This document shows positions 1 through 6,240 of a DNA stretch of 14,396 nt, piece after piece. Both the position numbers and the translations under genes were made by a program. This stretch comes from Phycisphaeraceae bacterium (lineage in GTDB: Bacteria; Planctomycetota; Phycisphaerae; Phycisphaerales; UBA1924), in the NCBI GenBank assembly GCA_009827215.1, contig WUAJ01000042.1:1-14396 (forward strand), given 5' to 3'. The notes under the pieces were generated by a model that saw nothing but the letters and a program-made list of their open reading frames with translations, had not been told where the DNA came from and searched no databases. Within the stretch, counting starts at the first letter, position 1. Every line of letters begins with the position of its first letter.

Positions 1-845
1 TGACCAGTGGATGCCGGGACTTCGATCCCGCTCCCGAGCAAGCCATTGAGCCACGCGACTTGTTGATCCATCCCAGGATCGATCGAGTCGATCGTGTCGG
101 TCATCTCTTCGCTGACCATCACGCGTCGGCACGACGCATCAGTCACCTGCGAGAGGAAATCTACAGTGATCGACCACGCGTCGTGCGCGTGTCCATCGGG
201 AACCGCACGAGCCGCGGCGGGCATCGAGCGGATCAGCTTGGCAACGCGCTTGGTCGTCATATCGTCGGACAACCAGGGCTGCCAACGACCTGACAGCATC
301 CCCGCAGCGTCTTGATACACCATGGGAACAAAGCGGTGTCCCGCGATCAAGTGCTCCGCGAGACGACTTGCGGCGACGAAGTACTCAACGCCTGGGCCAA
401 CATGGAAGTCCTCAATGGCATCCTGACGATCGTACAGCGATTCGAGCAATGTCGGCACATGAGCCGGCTTGACCGCGACGGTCGGAACTCGCACATCGCT
501 CAGTCCCGCGGCTTGATGATCCTCGGTCTCGACTCCCCCATACATCGCGAACGCTTGAGAAGGCATCGGACGATCGCTGCTGACTGGGAGACGAAGGACA
601 ACGGAACTTGCTTCACCATCAATCCAATCGGGGATGGACGCGCTGGGATGAATAATCGTGTCGTTGTCGCCTGTCTCGGATTCACGATCCCACCACTGAC
701 CATCGGGGCACTGCTCGATCCAGAAGTGCAGATGATCATCGGCCCAGTTCGCGTGGATGACCTGCACCACACTCTGGGAATCAGCGCTGATTGTTTCAGA
801 GGGACTCGCGTTGATCACGAATTCAAGGCTCCATGCTGGCGCCAC
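1..845 (-). CDS. SNF2-type DEAD/DEAH helicase, N-terminal part (partial)
   Basis: The minus-strand frame is open from the left window edge to tRNA-Lys, so only the N-terminal ~280 residues are present and the ATPase motor lies outside the window. The reading includes VIHANWADDHLHFWIEQCPD near the start. Further on come VEYFVAASRLAEHLIAG, GRWQPWLSDD, IRSMPAAARAV and VAWLNGLLG. This order matches the domain that precedes the motor in bacterial SNF2/HepA-like helicases (SNF2-helicase-associated family): a short 'HANW..LhlW.E' start, a 'rf..a..La..LI..grf.P' helix, 'RW.P.L', 'MP.a.RA' and 'WL..L.G'. The family remodels nucleic acid-protein complexes using ATP. No ATG fits the start: GTG codons at 845, 815, 770 and 767 are possible, none with a clear Shine-Dalgarno. 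I took the longest that clears the tRNA; 770 would put the conserved HANW nearer the N-terminus. The gene lies 22 bp after tRNA-Lys on the same strand, so it is probably co-transcribed with it. Confidence 0.7.
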   Translation of the reverse strand, partial: MAPAWSLEFVINASPSETISADSQSVVQVIHANWADDHLHFWIEQCPDGQWWDRESETGDNDTIIHPSASIPDWIDGEASSVVLRLPVSSDRPMPSQAFAMYGGVETEDHQAAGLSDVRVPTVAVKPAHVPTLLESLYDRQDAIEDFHVGPGVEYFVAASRLAEHLIAGHRFVPMVYQDAAGMLSGRWQPWLSDDMTTKRVAKLIRSMPAAARAVPDGHAHDAWSITVDFLSQVTDASCRRVMVSEEMTDTIDSIDPGMDQQVAWLNGLLGSGIEVPASTG

Positions 846-867
846 TTCGGGCGGAGGAATCTTGGAA

Positions 868-940
868 TAGGAGCGCAGGGACTCGAACCCTGAACCTGCG
901 GCTTAAAAGGCCGATGCTCTACCGATTGAGCTACGCTCCT
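868..940 (-). tRNA. tRNA-Lys (anticodon TTT)
   Basis: A 73-nt cloverleaf reads on the minus strand. The acceptor stem is AGGAGCG/CGCTCCT, the D stem GCTC/GAGC, and the anticodon loop CTTTTAA gives anticodon TTT. The T arm is CAGGG TTCGAGT CCCTG, and the discriminator base is A. The first anticodon-stem pair (27-43) is a U-C mismatch and the other stems are clean. CCA is not encoded. It lies 72 bp after waaA and just before the helicase gene, all on one strand. Confidence 0.96.
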
Positions 941-1012
941 AAGCAGTTCTTATGACCACAACGGATGCTGAGGGCATAAGAGAGTCATGGTATGCCCAAT
1001 CCCTTGTCCAGA

Positions 1013-2248
1013 TCAAGATTTCACCCAATTCAAGAGCAGTTCTGCATGGACTTTTGATGCCCCCTGATGCTCTGCAACGCATTCACGCGCTCGGATTCCC
1101 ATCCGCATCCGATCCTCAGGAGCAGCCATCCACGCATCGAGCCGAGCCCCAAGCTCTTGGGACTCCACGACCTCGATCGCGTCCGATTCCCGCAACGCGG
1201 CTATCTGGGTCGTGAAATCCGAGTTTCGAGGTCCGATGAGGACCGCTTTCCCCAAAGCCGCGGCTTCGAGCGGATCGGATCCGTGCAGATCTAAGAACGA
1301 TCGCCCAATCACCACCAGATCCGCGAGCTGATACATCAAGGAGAGCTCACCGATGGTGTCGAGCAAGAATCTGGAGTTCGGTTGCGCTTCGTGTTTGGAG
1401 CGCCGTGTGCATCCCGGCATCGAGAGTGCCGCTTCTTCGAATCGCTCCGGTTTGCGCGGAGCGCATACCAACTGCACATCGAGCGGACACACGCGATGGA
1501 GCAACGCTTCCTCACCAGGACCTGTTGATCCTGCGACGATGATGGGTTTTGCAAGATCCAGTCCCATCTGCTCAGCAAGTTCGATCGCGGCTTCGGTCGG
1601 ATTTGGGAGCGGTCCACTCACATCGAGCGCGTCCCACTTCATCGATCCGGTGACCTTCACCTGCTGAGCGCCGAGCGCTTCGATCCGCTTTGCATACGCA
1701 TCATCCTGCATGCACACGAACGAGAGTCGCGTGAAAGTCTTGCGGAGCAACGCTCTGATCTTTTTGTATCCCTTGAACGATCGAGCCGAGAGCCGACCGT
1801 TGATGATCCCGATCGGGATATTCCGCTTTGTGCACACGCTGACAAAGTTGGGCCAAACCTCAAGCTCGACGAGTCCCACCACATCGGGATTGATCGTGTC
1901 AAGGAAACGAGCGACCATCCACGAGCAATCGAGCGGATAGCGGACGACCTCGCAGGTCTGGGAGAACAGCGTCTGCGCTCGTTTGAGTCCTGTATCCGTC
2001 GTCGCGGAGATCACCACAGTCGCATGATCAATCAGCAGCGGGACCAATGCACGCAGCGCGTTAACCTCCCCCACAGACACAGCGTGGAGCATCACAACTG
2101 GTTTGGATTCGCTTTGTGTCCCCCACCGCTCGCTGAGCATCGGTTCGATCTTGCCGACACGCTCAGGCCAACCGCCGCGTTTCTTGCGAGCCCACAGCGG
2201 GGCGCTGAGCAAAGCAACGGGCATATACAGCAGATCGAGTGCATTCAT
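1013..2248 (-). CDS. waaA: 3-deoxy-D-manno-octulosonic acid (KDO) transferase
   Basis: WaaA/KdtA is a membrane-anchored GT30 glycosyltransferase that moves KDO from CMP-KDO onto the lipid A precursor at the inner membrane. From the chosen ATG the protein has 411 aa, close to the usual ~420. A hydrophobic N-terminal anchor (residues 4-20) is followed by a basic RKKRGGWPER. Family motifs follow in order: HAVSVGEVN (54-63, with Glu61 at the place of the catalytic base), VELEVWPNF (127-135), NGRLSARSFKGY (150-161), TGSMKWDA (200-207), AGSTGPGEE (239-247), APRKPERF (263-270) and SDPLEAAALGK (324-334). Some positions depart from the usual motifs: STG for STH, PRKPERF for PRHPERF, and HGSDPLE for GGHNPLE. 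An upstream in-frame ATG (2269) and a longer reading from 2314 exist. The latter runs into tRNA-Val, and the 2248 start gives the best match to the family N-terminus. It lies 41 bp after tRNA-Val, with kdsA divergent beyond. Confidence 0.92.
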   Translation of the reverse strand: MNALDLLYMPVALLSAPLWARKKRGGWPERVGKIEPMLSERWGTQSESKPVVMLHAVSVGEVNALRALVPLLIDHATVVISATTDTGLKRAQTLFSQTCEVVRYPLDCSWMVARFLDTINPDVVGLVELEVWPNFVSVCTKRNIPIGIINGRLSARSFKGYKKIRALLRKTFTRLSFVCMQDDAYAKRIEALGAQQVKVTGSMKWDALDVSGPLPNPTEAAIELAEQMGLDLAKPIIVAGSTGPGEEALLHRVCPLDVQLVCAPRKPERFEEAALSMPGCTRRSKHEAQPNSRFLLDTIGELSLMYQLADLVVIGRSFLDLHGSDPLEAAALGKAVLIGPRNSDFTTQIAALRESDAIEVVESQELGARLDAWMAAPEDRMRMGIRARECVAEHQGASKVHAELLLNWVKS

Positions 2249-2289
2249 CTCGAGGGGGTCCACCTGCATGAACAGGGACTTTTCAGAAA

Positions 2290-2363
2290 TGGGCGGAGAG
2301 GGACTCGAACCCACGACCCATCGCGTGTAAGGCGATTGCTCTAGCCAACTGAGCTACCCGCCC
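2290..2363 (-). tRNA. tRNA-Val (anticodon TAC)
   Basis: A 74-nt cloverleaf reads on the minus strand. The acceptor stem is GGGCGGG/TCCGCCC with one G-U pair, the D stem GCTC/GAGC, and the anticodon stem ATCGC/GCGAT closes loop CTTACAC, giving anticodon TAC. The T loop is TTCGAGT and the discriminator base is A. The T stem GTGGG/CCCTC has a U-U mismatch at its second pair, which is unusual. CCA is not encoded. waaA follows 41 bp downstream on the same strand. Confidence 0.95.
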
Positions 2364-2379
2364 GGGTAATCAGGGCAGT

Positions 2380-2388
2380 AGTGTAGCA
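2380..2388 (-). promoter_or_regulatory. Possible extended -10 promoter for tRNA-Val
   Basis: On the minus strand TGCTACACT reads as an extended -10 element (TGn before TACACT). It sits about 17 bp upstream of the first base of the mature tRNA. No good -35 is seen at normal spacing, where kdsA coding sequence begins. It would drive tRNA-Val, waaA and possibly tRNA-Lys and the helicase. This is inferred from motif and position only. Confidence 0.35.
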
Positions 2389-2397
2389 CACAAATCC

Positions 2398-3294
2398 ATG
2401 CCGCATGCCCTACCGTTGAGCATGACCACCAATCCACGAATCTGCAGCGTCGGCGACATCTCCATTGGACAGGGACACCCCCTCGCGATCATCGCGGGGC
2501 CTTGCACACTCGAATCGCTGGAACTGGGATTAGAAGTAGGCCGCCACTGCAAAGCGGTCTGCGACTCGCTCGGACTCCCCTACATCTTCAAAGCCAGCTT
2601 CGACAAAGCGAACCGATCCTCCATCAACTCCAAGCGAGGCATCGGGATCGAGCAGGGACTCGAATACTTCCAAGCGATCAAACAAGAGCTCAATGTCCCC
2701 ACCACCACCGACATCCACGCGCCTGAGCAAGCGGAAGCGATCGCTGAAGCAGTAGACCTGATCCAGATCCCCGCGTTCCTGTGCCGTCAGACCGACCTCG
2801 TCGTCGCATCCGCACAAGCCGCGGCGGCAAAGGGCGGCGGGGTCAATATCAAAAAAGGACAGTTCCTCTCCCCAAGCGAGATGGGAGGACCAGTCCGCAA
2901 AGCAACCGAAGCGGGATGCGAGAACCTCATGCTCACCGAGCGCGGCACCTTCTTCGGATACCACCGACTCGTCAACGACTTTATCGGGATCGCGGACATG
3001 ATGGAACTGGACTGCTCCAAGTTCTCCACCCTCGGCTCGCCCCCCCATTCACCACCTGTGTGCTTCGATGTCACCCACTCGACACAACTCCCAGGATCGG
3101 GAGAACAGACGGGCGGACGACCTGACCGCGCCCTCCAACTCGCCAAAGCCGCGACGGCGATCGGGGTGCATGCGTTGTTTGTCGAGTGTCATCCGAATCC
3201 GCAAGAAGCATGGTCGGACGGCGCCACGCAGGTTGGGTTTGAGATGTTTGAAAATATCATCAACTCTGCAGCAAAGATTCACAAAGTTGATTAA
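2398..3294 (+). CDS. kdsA: 3-deoxy-8-phosphooctulonate (KDO-8-phosphate) synthase
   Basis: KdsA condenses phosphoenolpyruvate with arabinose-5-phosphate to give KDO-8-phosphate in the cytoplasm, the first committed step to KDO. The 298-aa TIM-barrel protein has nearly every family block: IAGPCTLES (32-40), FKASFDKANRSS, SKRGIGIEQGL, TDIHAPEQA, IQIPAFLCRQTDL, VNIKKGQFLSP, LTERGTFFGYHRLVNDF, CFDVTHSTQLPG, GEQTGGRPD and FVECHPNPQEAWSDG. Cys36 in GPC, the His of VTHS, the Glu of VECHP and the Asp of SDG correspond to the four metal ligands of the metal-dependent class (Aquifex type). The E. coli type has Asn in place of the Cys. A second ATG at 2422 (MTTNPRIC) could be the true start; neither has a clear Shine-Dalgarno. 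The gene is divergent from tRNA-Val/waaA across 34 bp. Confidence 0.97.
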   Translation: MPHALPLSMTTNPRICSVGDISIGQGHPLAIIAGPCTLESLELGLEVGRHCKAVCDSLGLPYIFKASFDKANRSSINSKRGIGIEQGLEYFQAIKQELNVPTTTDIHAPEQAEAIAEAVDLIQIPAFLCRQTDLVVASAQAAAAKGGGVNIKKGQFLSPSEMGGPVRKATEAGCENLMLTERGTFFGYHRLVNDFIGIADMMELDCSKFSTLGSPPHSPPVCFDVTHSTQLPGSGEQTGGRPDRALQLAKAATAIGVHALFVECHPNPQEAWSDGATQVGFEMFENIINSAAKIHKVD

Positions 3295-3323
3295 GAAAAA
3301 ACCGCCCGCAATCGCGGACGGCA
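3295..3323 (-). terminator. Rho-independent terminator of rpmA
   Basis: On the minus strand the arms 3314-3321 and 3302-3309 form an 8-bp stem with one mismatch and a 4-nt loop, followed at once by six T. It lies 26 bp beyond the rpmA stop. The convergent kdsA ends inside the T tract, so the hairpin may also slow plus-strand transcription, although no T run follows on that side. Confidence 0.8.
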
Positions 3324-3349
3324 TTCATTGATTCGTTTGGTTCAGTCAA

Positions 3350-3649
3350 TCAACCAGCGTGTGCAGCGCGGTAGTCGCGGAGCCACTGTGGGCGAGCGAC
3401 ATCTTCTTCGTATGGATCGACATGCACGCGGCCGTTCTTCTGGAAGACGACCTTGCCGGTCGCGACGGAGAAGAGCGTGTCGTCTTTGCCCTTGCGGACA
3501 TTGAAGCCTGGAGTGAACTTGGTGCCGCACTGACGGATGATGATCGCGCCTGGCTTCGCGGCTTCACCGCCGTAGAGCTTCACTCCGCGATACTGCGGAT
3601 TGGAGTCGCGTCCGTTCTTGGTTGAGCCCTGGCCCTTTTTATGTGCCAT
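3350..3649 (-). CDS. rpmA: 50S ribosomal protein L27 (bL27)
   Basis: L27 sits near the peptidyl-transferase centre, and its N-terminal tail reaches toward the P-site tRNA. The 99-aa protein begins MAHKKGQGSTKNGRDSN and continues with YRGVKLYGGE, IIIRQCGTKFTPGFNV, GKDDTLFS and TGKVVFQ, a full match to the family. A C-terminal tail from about residue 78 (PYEEDVARPQWLRDY) is longer than in E. coli. The frame stays open upstream to 3730, but the GGAG nine bases before the ATG at 3649 and the family N-terminus fix the start. There is no cleavable Firmicute-type N-terminal extension. rplU, the usual partner upstream, is absent. A secreted-protein gene lies upstream instead, 182 bp away. Confidence 0.98.
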   Translation of the reverse strand: MAHKKGQGSTKNGRDSNPQYRGVKLYGGEAAKPGAIIIRQCGTKFTPGFNVRKGKDDTLFSVATGKVVFQKNGRVHVDPYEEDVARPQWLRDYRAAHAG

Positions 3650-3723
3650 GTCACTGATCTCCGTCGATCTGATCCGCTGTTGGCTCGTTGGAAGAGCCGG
3701 GATCGGGGTTGATATTCTCTTGA

Positions 3724-3739
3724 GCGACAATTCTGTCGC
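3724..3739 (-). repeat. Inverted repeat in the rpmA leader
   Basis: GCGACA and TGTCGC form a 6-bp stem with a 4-nt loop about 75 bp upstream of the rpmA start. It could be a leader structure or a remnant of a terminator; no T run follows on the minus strand. Function unknown. Confidence 0.4.
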
Positions 3740-3787
3740 GGGGGCAAGCGTAGGCGGGATGTGGGATTGAGTCCAGATCCCAAAGCC

Positions 3788-3810
3788 GTGTCCAGCGTCA
3801 AGTTGGACAC
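3788..3810 (-). repeat. 7-bp hairpin after the secreted-protein gene
   Basis: GTGTCCA and TGGACAC flank a 9-nt loop, 21 bp beyond the stop of the minus-strand gene at 3832. No T run follows, so it is not a classical intrinsic terminator. It may protect the mRNA 3' end or separate that gene from rpmA. Confidence 0.45.
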
Positions 3811-3831
3811 AATTTCTGCTCAGGTCACGCT

Positions 3832-4467
3832 TTATCGCATGATCCAGCGTTCTTCGACGAGCTCGAACGGACGAGCTCCTTGATCGGAGAAGTTCCCAGG
3901 AGTCGCGTATCGCAGCATGAGCGTCTTTCTGAGCGTGTAACGCTGAGGATTATTGGACTCGCGTCCCACGACATAGGACTCAAACTCGCCGCTGAGACCG
4001 GCGAAGAAGATCGAAACCTCATCAACATCGAGCTGCTCAGCGGGCCAAATCAGCACGCCGTCGCGAGCGTGTTCTTTGCCTTGGAGGACGGTCGAGACGA
4101 TGTCGATCTGGGACTCGACGAGGGGATTATCGAGTTCTTCGAGGATCGCATTGGTCACAGCGGTCGGAACATCGCGTCCGGACTGATAGACCTTTGTGTT
4201 GTCCGTCATCAGCGCGACATCCGGAGCGAACAGCAGATCCGATCCAGAGTAGTTCGTCACGCGATAGGTCAAGAAGAAATACGGCTTAGAACCCTCTCCA
4301 TCATCCACCCATGCGAGACGCAAAGGTCCTCGATCGAAGGTGAACTCCCAAGTGATCGCGACGGGCGATGGTTCAGGGGCGGCATGAGCCGAAGCCGCGA
4401 AAGGCATGACGATCAGTGCAAGAACGCTCAGAATCGAGCATTGGAGTGTCGCTTTGAGTCTTTGCAT
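3832..4467 (-). CDS. Secreted protein of unknown function
   Basis: The 211-aa product starts with a signal peptide: MQRLK, a hydrophobic stretch over residues 8-25, and a likely cut after an Ala around 27-29 (AASAHA). There is no lipobox cysteine, so a soluble periplasmic or exported protein is likely. The mature part begins ITWEFTFDRGPLRLAW and contains YFFLTYRVTNYSGSDLLFAP followed by VALMTDNTKVY. This strand-rich pattern resembles beta-sandwich domains in planctomycete secreted proteins that I recognise only as uncharacterised. No catalytic motif is seen. A GAGA lies about 6 bases before the ATG. It is divergent from the GNAT gene and upstream of rpmA, without obvious functional link to either. 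Confidence 0.8.
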   Translation of the reverse strand: MQRLKATLQCSILSVLALIVMPFAASAHAAPEPSPVAITWEFTFDRGPLRLAWVDDGEGSKPYFFLTYRVTNYSGSDLLFAPDVALMTDNTKVYQSGRDVPTAVTNAILEELDNPLVESQIDIVSTVLQGKEHARDGVLIWPAEQLDVDEVSIFFAGLSGEFESYVVGRESNNPQRYTLRKTLMLRYATPGNFSDQGARPFELVEERWIMR

Positions 4468-4522
4468 GATGATCTCTAGGTCCTCAGTGGTCGTACAGAT
4501 CCGGCGATTCCGGATCGGATGG

Positions 4523-4551
4523 ATTCTATACGCTCAAGAGCGGATTTGGAA
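4523..4551 (-). promoter_or_regulatory. Possible promoter for the secreted-protein gene
   Basis: On the minus strand TTCCAA and TAGAAT (inside TATAGAAT) are separated by 17 bp, about 56 bp before the start codon at 4467. The -10 is fair and the -35 weak. The assignment rests on spacing and position only. Confidence 0.3.
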
Positions 4552-4605
4552 TCGCTCCACGCGGATGCATGGTAGTCTAGTGTTCCTCGCTAGGTTATCC
4601 AGATC

Positions 4606-5721
4606 ATGGACATCCGAGCGGGATGTCCCTATCCGCAGGAATTCGCCGATGGTTGCGTATCAGTCCAGACTCCGTTCGACTCAACGATGAGCATACACCC
4701 CCACCATCACGCTCCCAATGATCCCCAAGGGATCAATCAAACACCGATCGGTGTCCAGATCGAGCGATCGATGGTCCCAGTCGCTCTCGAACGGCTCATT
4801 CAGACTGGAAATCCCAAAGCCGGAGCGCAACGGCTGGTCCGCAACGCGAAAGCGCACGGCATCGATCTGAACCTCATTTGGGGGGTTCTTGGGGATGAAT
4901 CCGAGAATCAGCCTGCCGTGCGACAGGTCTGCATGGTCGTCTCAGGAGCTGGAGGGACTGGGATGTGCTTTGTCTCGATCCCAGTGGAGGGACCTCAAGC
5001 TCAGCGTGATCCCGCTCGATTCGGATCTCGCAAGACTCAAATCCAAGAGATCGGCGCCTCTTTGCACGCGGCGATCGAGGGGCTCCCCAAAGCCGCGGGC
5101 GATCGTGTACGGATCGCGCAGATGCTGTTTGAACCTGAGCAGTCGTGGACGCATGAGGTCTGTCAAGCGGCTGGGATGATTAGTGTTGGGACACTGGACT
5201 ACATGCGGATGGATTACAACCTCATCCGAACTTGGTCGAGCGAAGAGTTCGATTGGGGTGACGGGATCGAGGTCAAGACATTCCAAGAACTTGCGTGCGA
5301 CGATCAGCTGCTCGCGACTGCACTGGAAGCGAGCTACGAGGGGACGCTCGACTGCCCCGAACTGTGCGGCATGCGCTCGATGGAGGATGTGATCGCGAGC
5401 CATAAATCGACCGGAGTGTTCGATCCCTCGCGTTGGTGGGTGCTCATGCAGCACAACACTCCAGTCGGGTGCTGTCTGCTGACGCATTGTCCTGCGAATG
5501 AGTCTGTGGAACTTGTGTACATAGGGATAAGTCCCGAGATCAAAGGCCGTGGAATGGGTACCAAACTGCTGCGACATGCGCTGCAATCACTACGCATCAA
5601 AGACTCCGTTCATGAAGTGACTTGCGCTGTGGATCGTCGGAATACACCAGCGGGCAAGCTCTATTTGAGTCTAGGATTTAAGCGTTTTGATGCACGCTGT
5701 GGGTATGTCCGTGCGATCTGA
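4606..5721 (+). CDS. GNAT-family acetyltransferase, probably double-domain
   Basis: The 371-aa protein ends in a clear GNAT domain (about residues 235-371). VELVYIGISPEIKGRGMGTKLL holds the acetyl-CoA pyrophosphate-binding motif (KGRGMG). It is followed by VTCAVDRRNTPAGKLYLSLGFKRFD, the C-terminal N-x-x-A-x-x-L-Y-x-x-x-G-F block. The N-terminal half (about 55-215) has the rhythm of a second, degenerate GNAT domain (CMVVSGAGGTGMCFVSIP, ending WTHEVCQAAGMISVGTLDYMR), as in MshD-like proteins. It lacks a recognisable acetyl-CoA loop. The substrate cannot be predicted. The start is uncertain: 4606 is the longest, and 4687 (MSIHPHHH) is the next ATG; neither has a good Shine-Dalgarno. The stop is followed directly by the dnaA upstream region. 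Confidence 0.85.
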   Translation: MDIRAGCPYPQEFADGCVSVQTPFDSTMSIHPHHHAPNDPQGINQTPIGVQIERSMVPVALERLIQTGNPKAGAQRLVRNAKAHGIDLNLIWGVLGDESENQPAVRQVCMVVSGAGGTGMCFVSIPVEGPQAQRDPARFGSRKTQIQEIGASLHAAIEGLPKAAGDRVRIAQMLFEPEQSWTHEVCQAAGMISVGTLDYMRMDYNLIRTWSSEEFDWGDGIEVKTFQELACDDQLLATALEASYEGTLDCPELCGMRSMEDVIASHKSTGVFDPSRWWVLMQHNTPVGCCLLTHCPANESVELVYIGISPEIKGRGMGTKLLRHALQSLRIKDSVHEVTCAVDRRNTPAGKLYLSLGFKRFDARCGYVRAI

Positions 5722-6240
5722 TGTGCATAAATCGGTATGCTTGTGGATGAAAAAAGTTTTGTGATCGTAAGTGTTTGTCATTTGTGATCCATCGTCGTGT
5801 GCGCGTGTTTGTGAGTGAACGAAACTGTTGCGGATCAACCGATCGCGCTCTACACTCACCCCTGCAGGTTATGGAATGACCGGCGGGCAGACAGGACTCT
5901 CTCTGCTCTGTGTTTACAACCCGATCCAGCCAGTTCATGGCCCGTGCCGTCAGCAATCACACAGCCGATGGGGACACGCGGGCGAGTGAATGGAGATCAG
6001 GGAACGACGCGTGTTTGATGCTGTTTCCTCACACGCGGGACGACACAGAGCACCCGAATCAGTTCGATCATCTAAGTAGGAATGGGAGTTCCCTCATCCT
6101 GATCGCGATCGCTGTGCCCGTGTGTGAAGGATTCGTTTGATTATTGATATTCATGATTTGCCCGCTCGGAAATGCAAGCGGAGCGCGATCGGATCGCGCT
6201 CGCATCTCCTGTGCGGTCCCGGACGACCAAGAGGCCTGCA
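5722..6240. other. Gene-free region upstream of dnaA: candidate oriC / dnaA control region
   Basis: No convincing gene lies here on either strand; the open frames have no recognisable motifs. The left side carries a cluster of TGTG-initial 9-mers in one orientation. TGTGCATAA (5722) is the reverse complement of TTATGCACA and fits TTATNCACA. TGTGGATGA (5742) is one base from the classic box. Weaker copies are at 5760, 5783 and 5810. GTGTTTG recurs at 5771, 5806 and 6011, and ACACGCGGG at 5974 and 6031. A nested inverted repeat fills 6029-6127. An AT-rich stretch follows at about 6127-6160 (GATTATTGATATTCATGATT), suited to duplex opening or to the dnaA promoter. Association with an origin is inferred from position next to dnaA. 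Confidence 0.45.
6029..6127 (+). repeat. Long nested inverted repeat before dnaA
   Basis: TCACACGCGGG (6029-6039) pairs with CCCGTGTGTGA (6117-6127) over 11 bp, with one G-U pair if transcribed. CACAG (6044-6048) pairs with CTGTG (6112-6116) immediately inside. Smaller complementary arms lie within: GATC (6066, 6101), AGGA/TCCT (6078, 6097) and GGGA/TCCC (6084, 6090). It could be an mRNA leader structure, an extruding DNA element or a protein-binding palindrome. Confidence 0.55.

Noticed and set aside
312..893. Open frame of 193 aa on the plus strand
   Set aside because: It is antisense to the helicase frame, enters tRNA-Lys and shows no family motif.
2530..3048. 172-aa open frame on the minus strand inside kdsA
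   Set aside because: It is antisense to a fully conserved kdsA and is explained by GC-rich codon usage.
4942..5586. 214-aa open frame on the minus strand
   Set aside because: It is antisense to the GNAT gene, whose acetyl-CoA motif is clear; no motif in the reverse frame.
5815..6140. Short plus-strand frames upstream of dnaA
   Set aside because: They overlap each other, lack ribosome-binding sites and recognisable motifs, and cross the inverted repeat.
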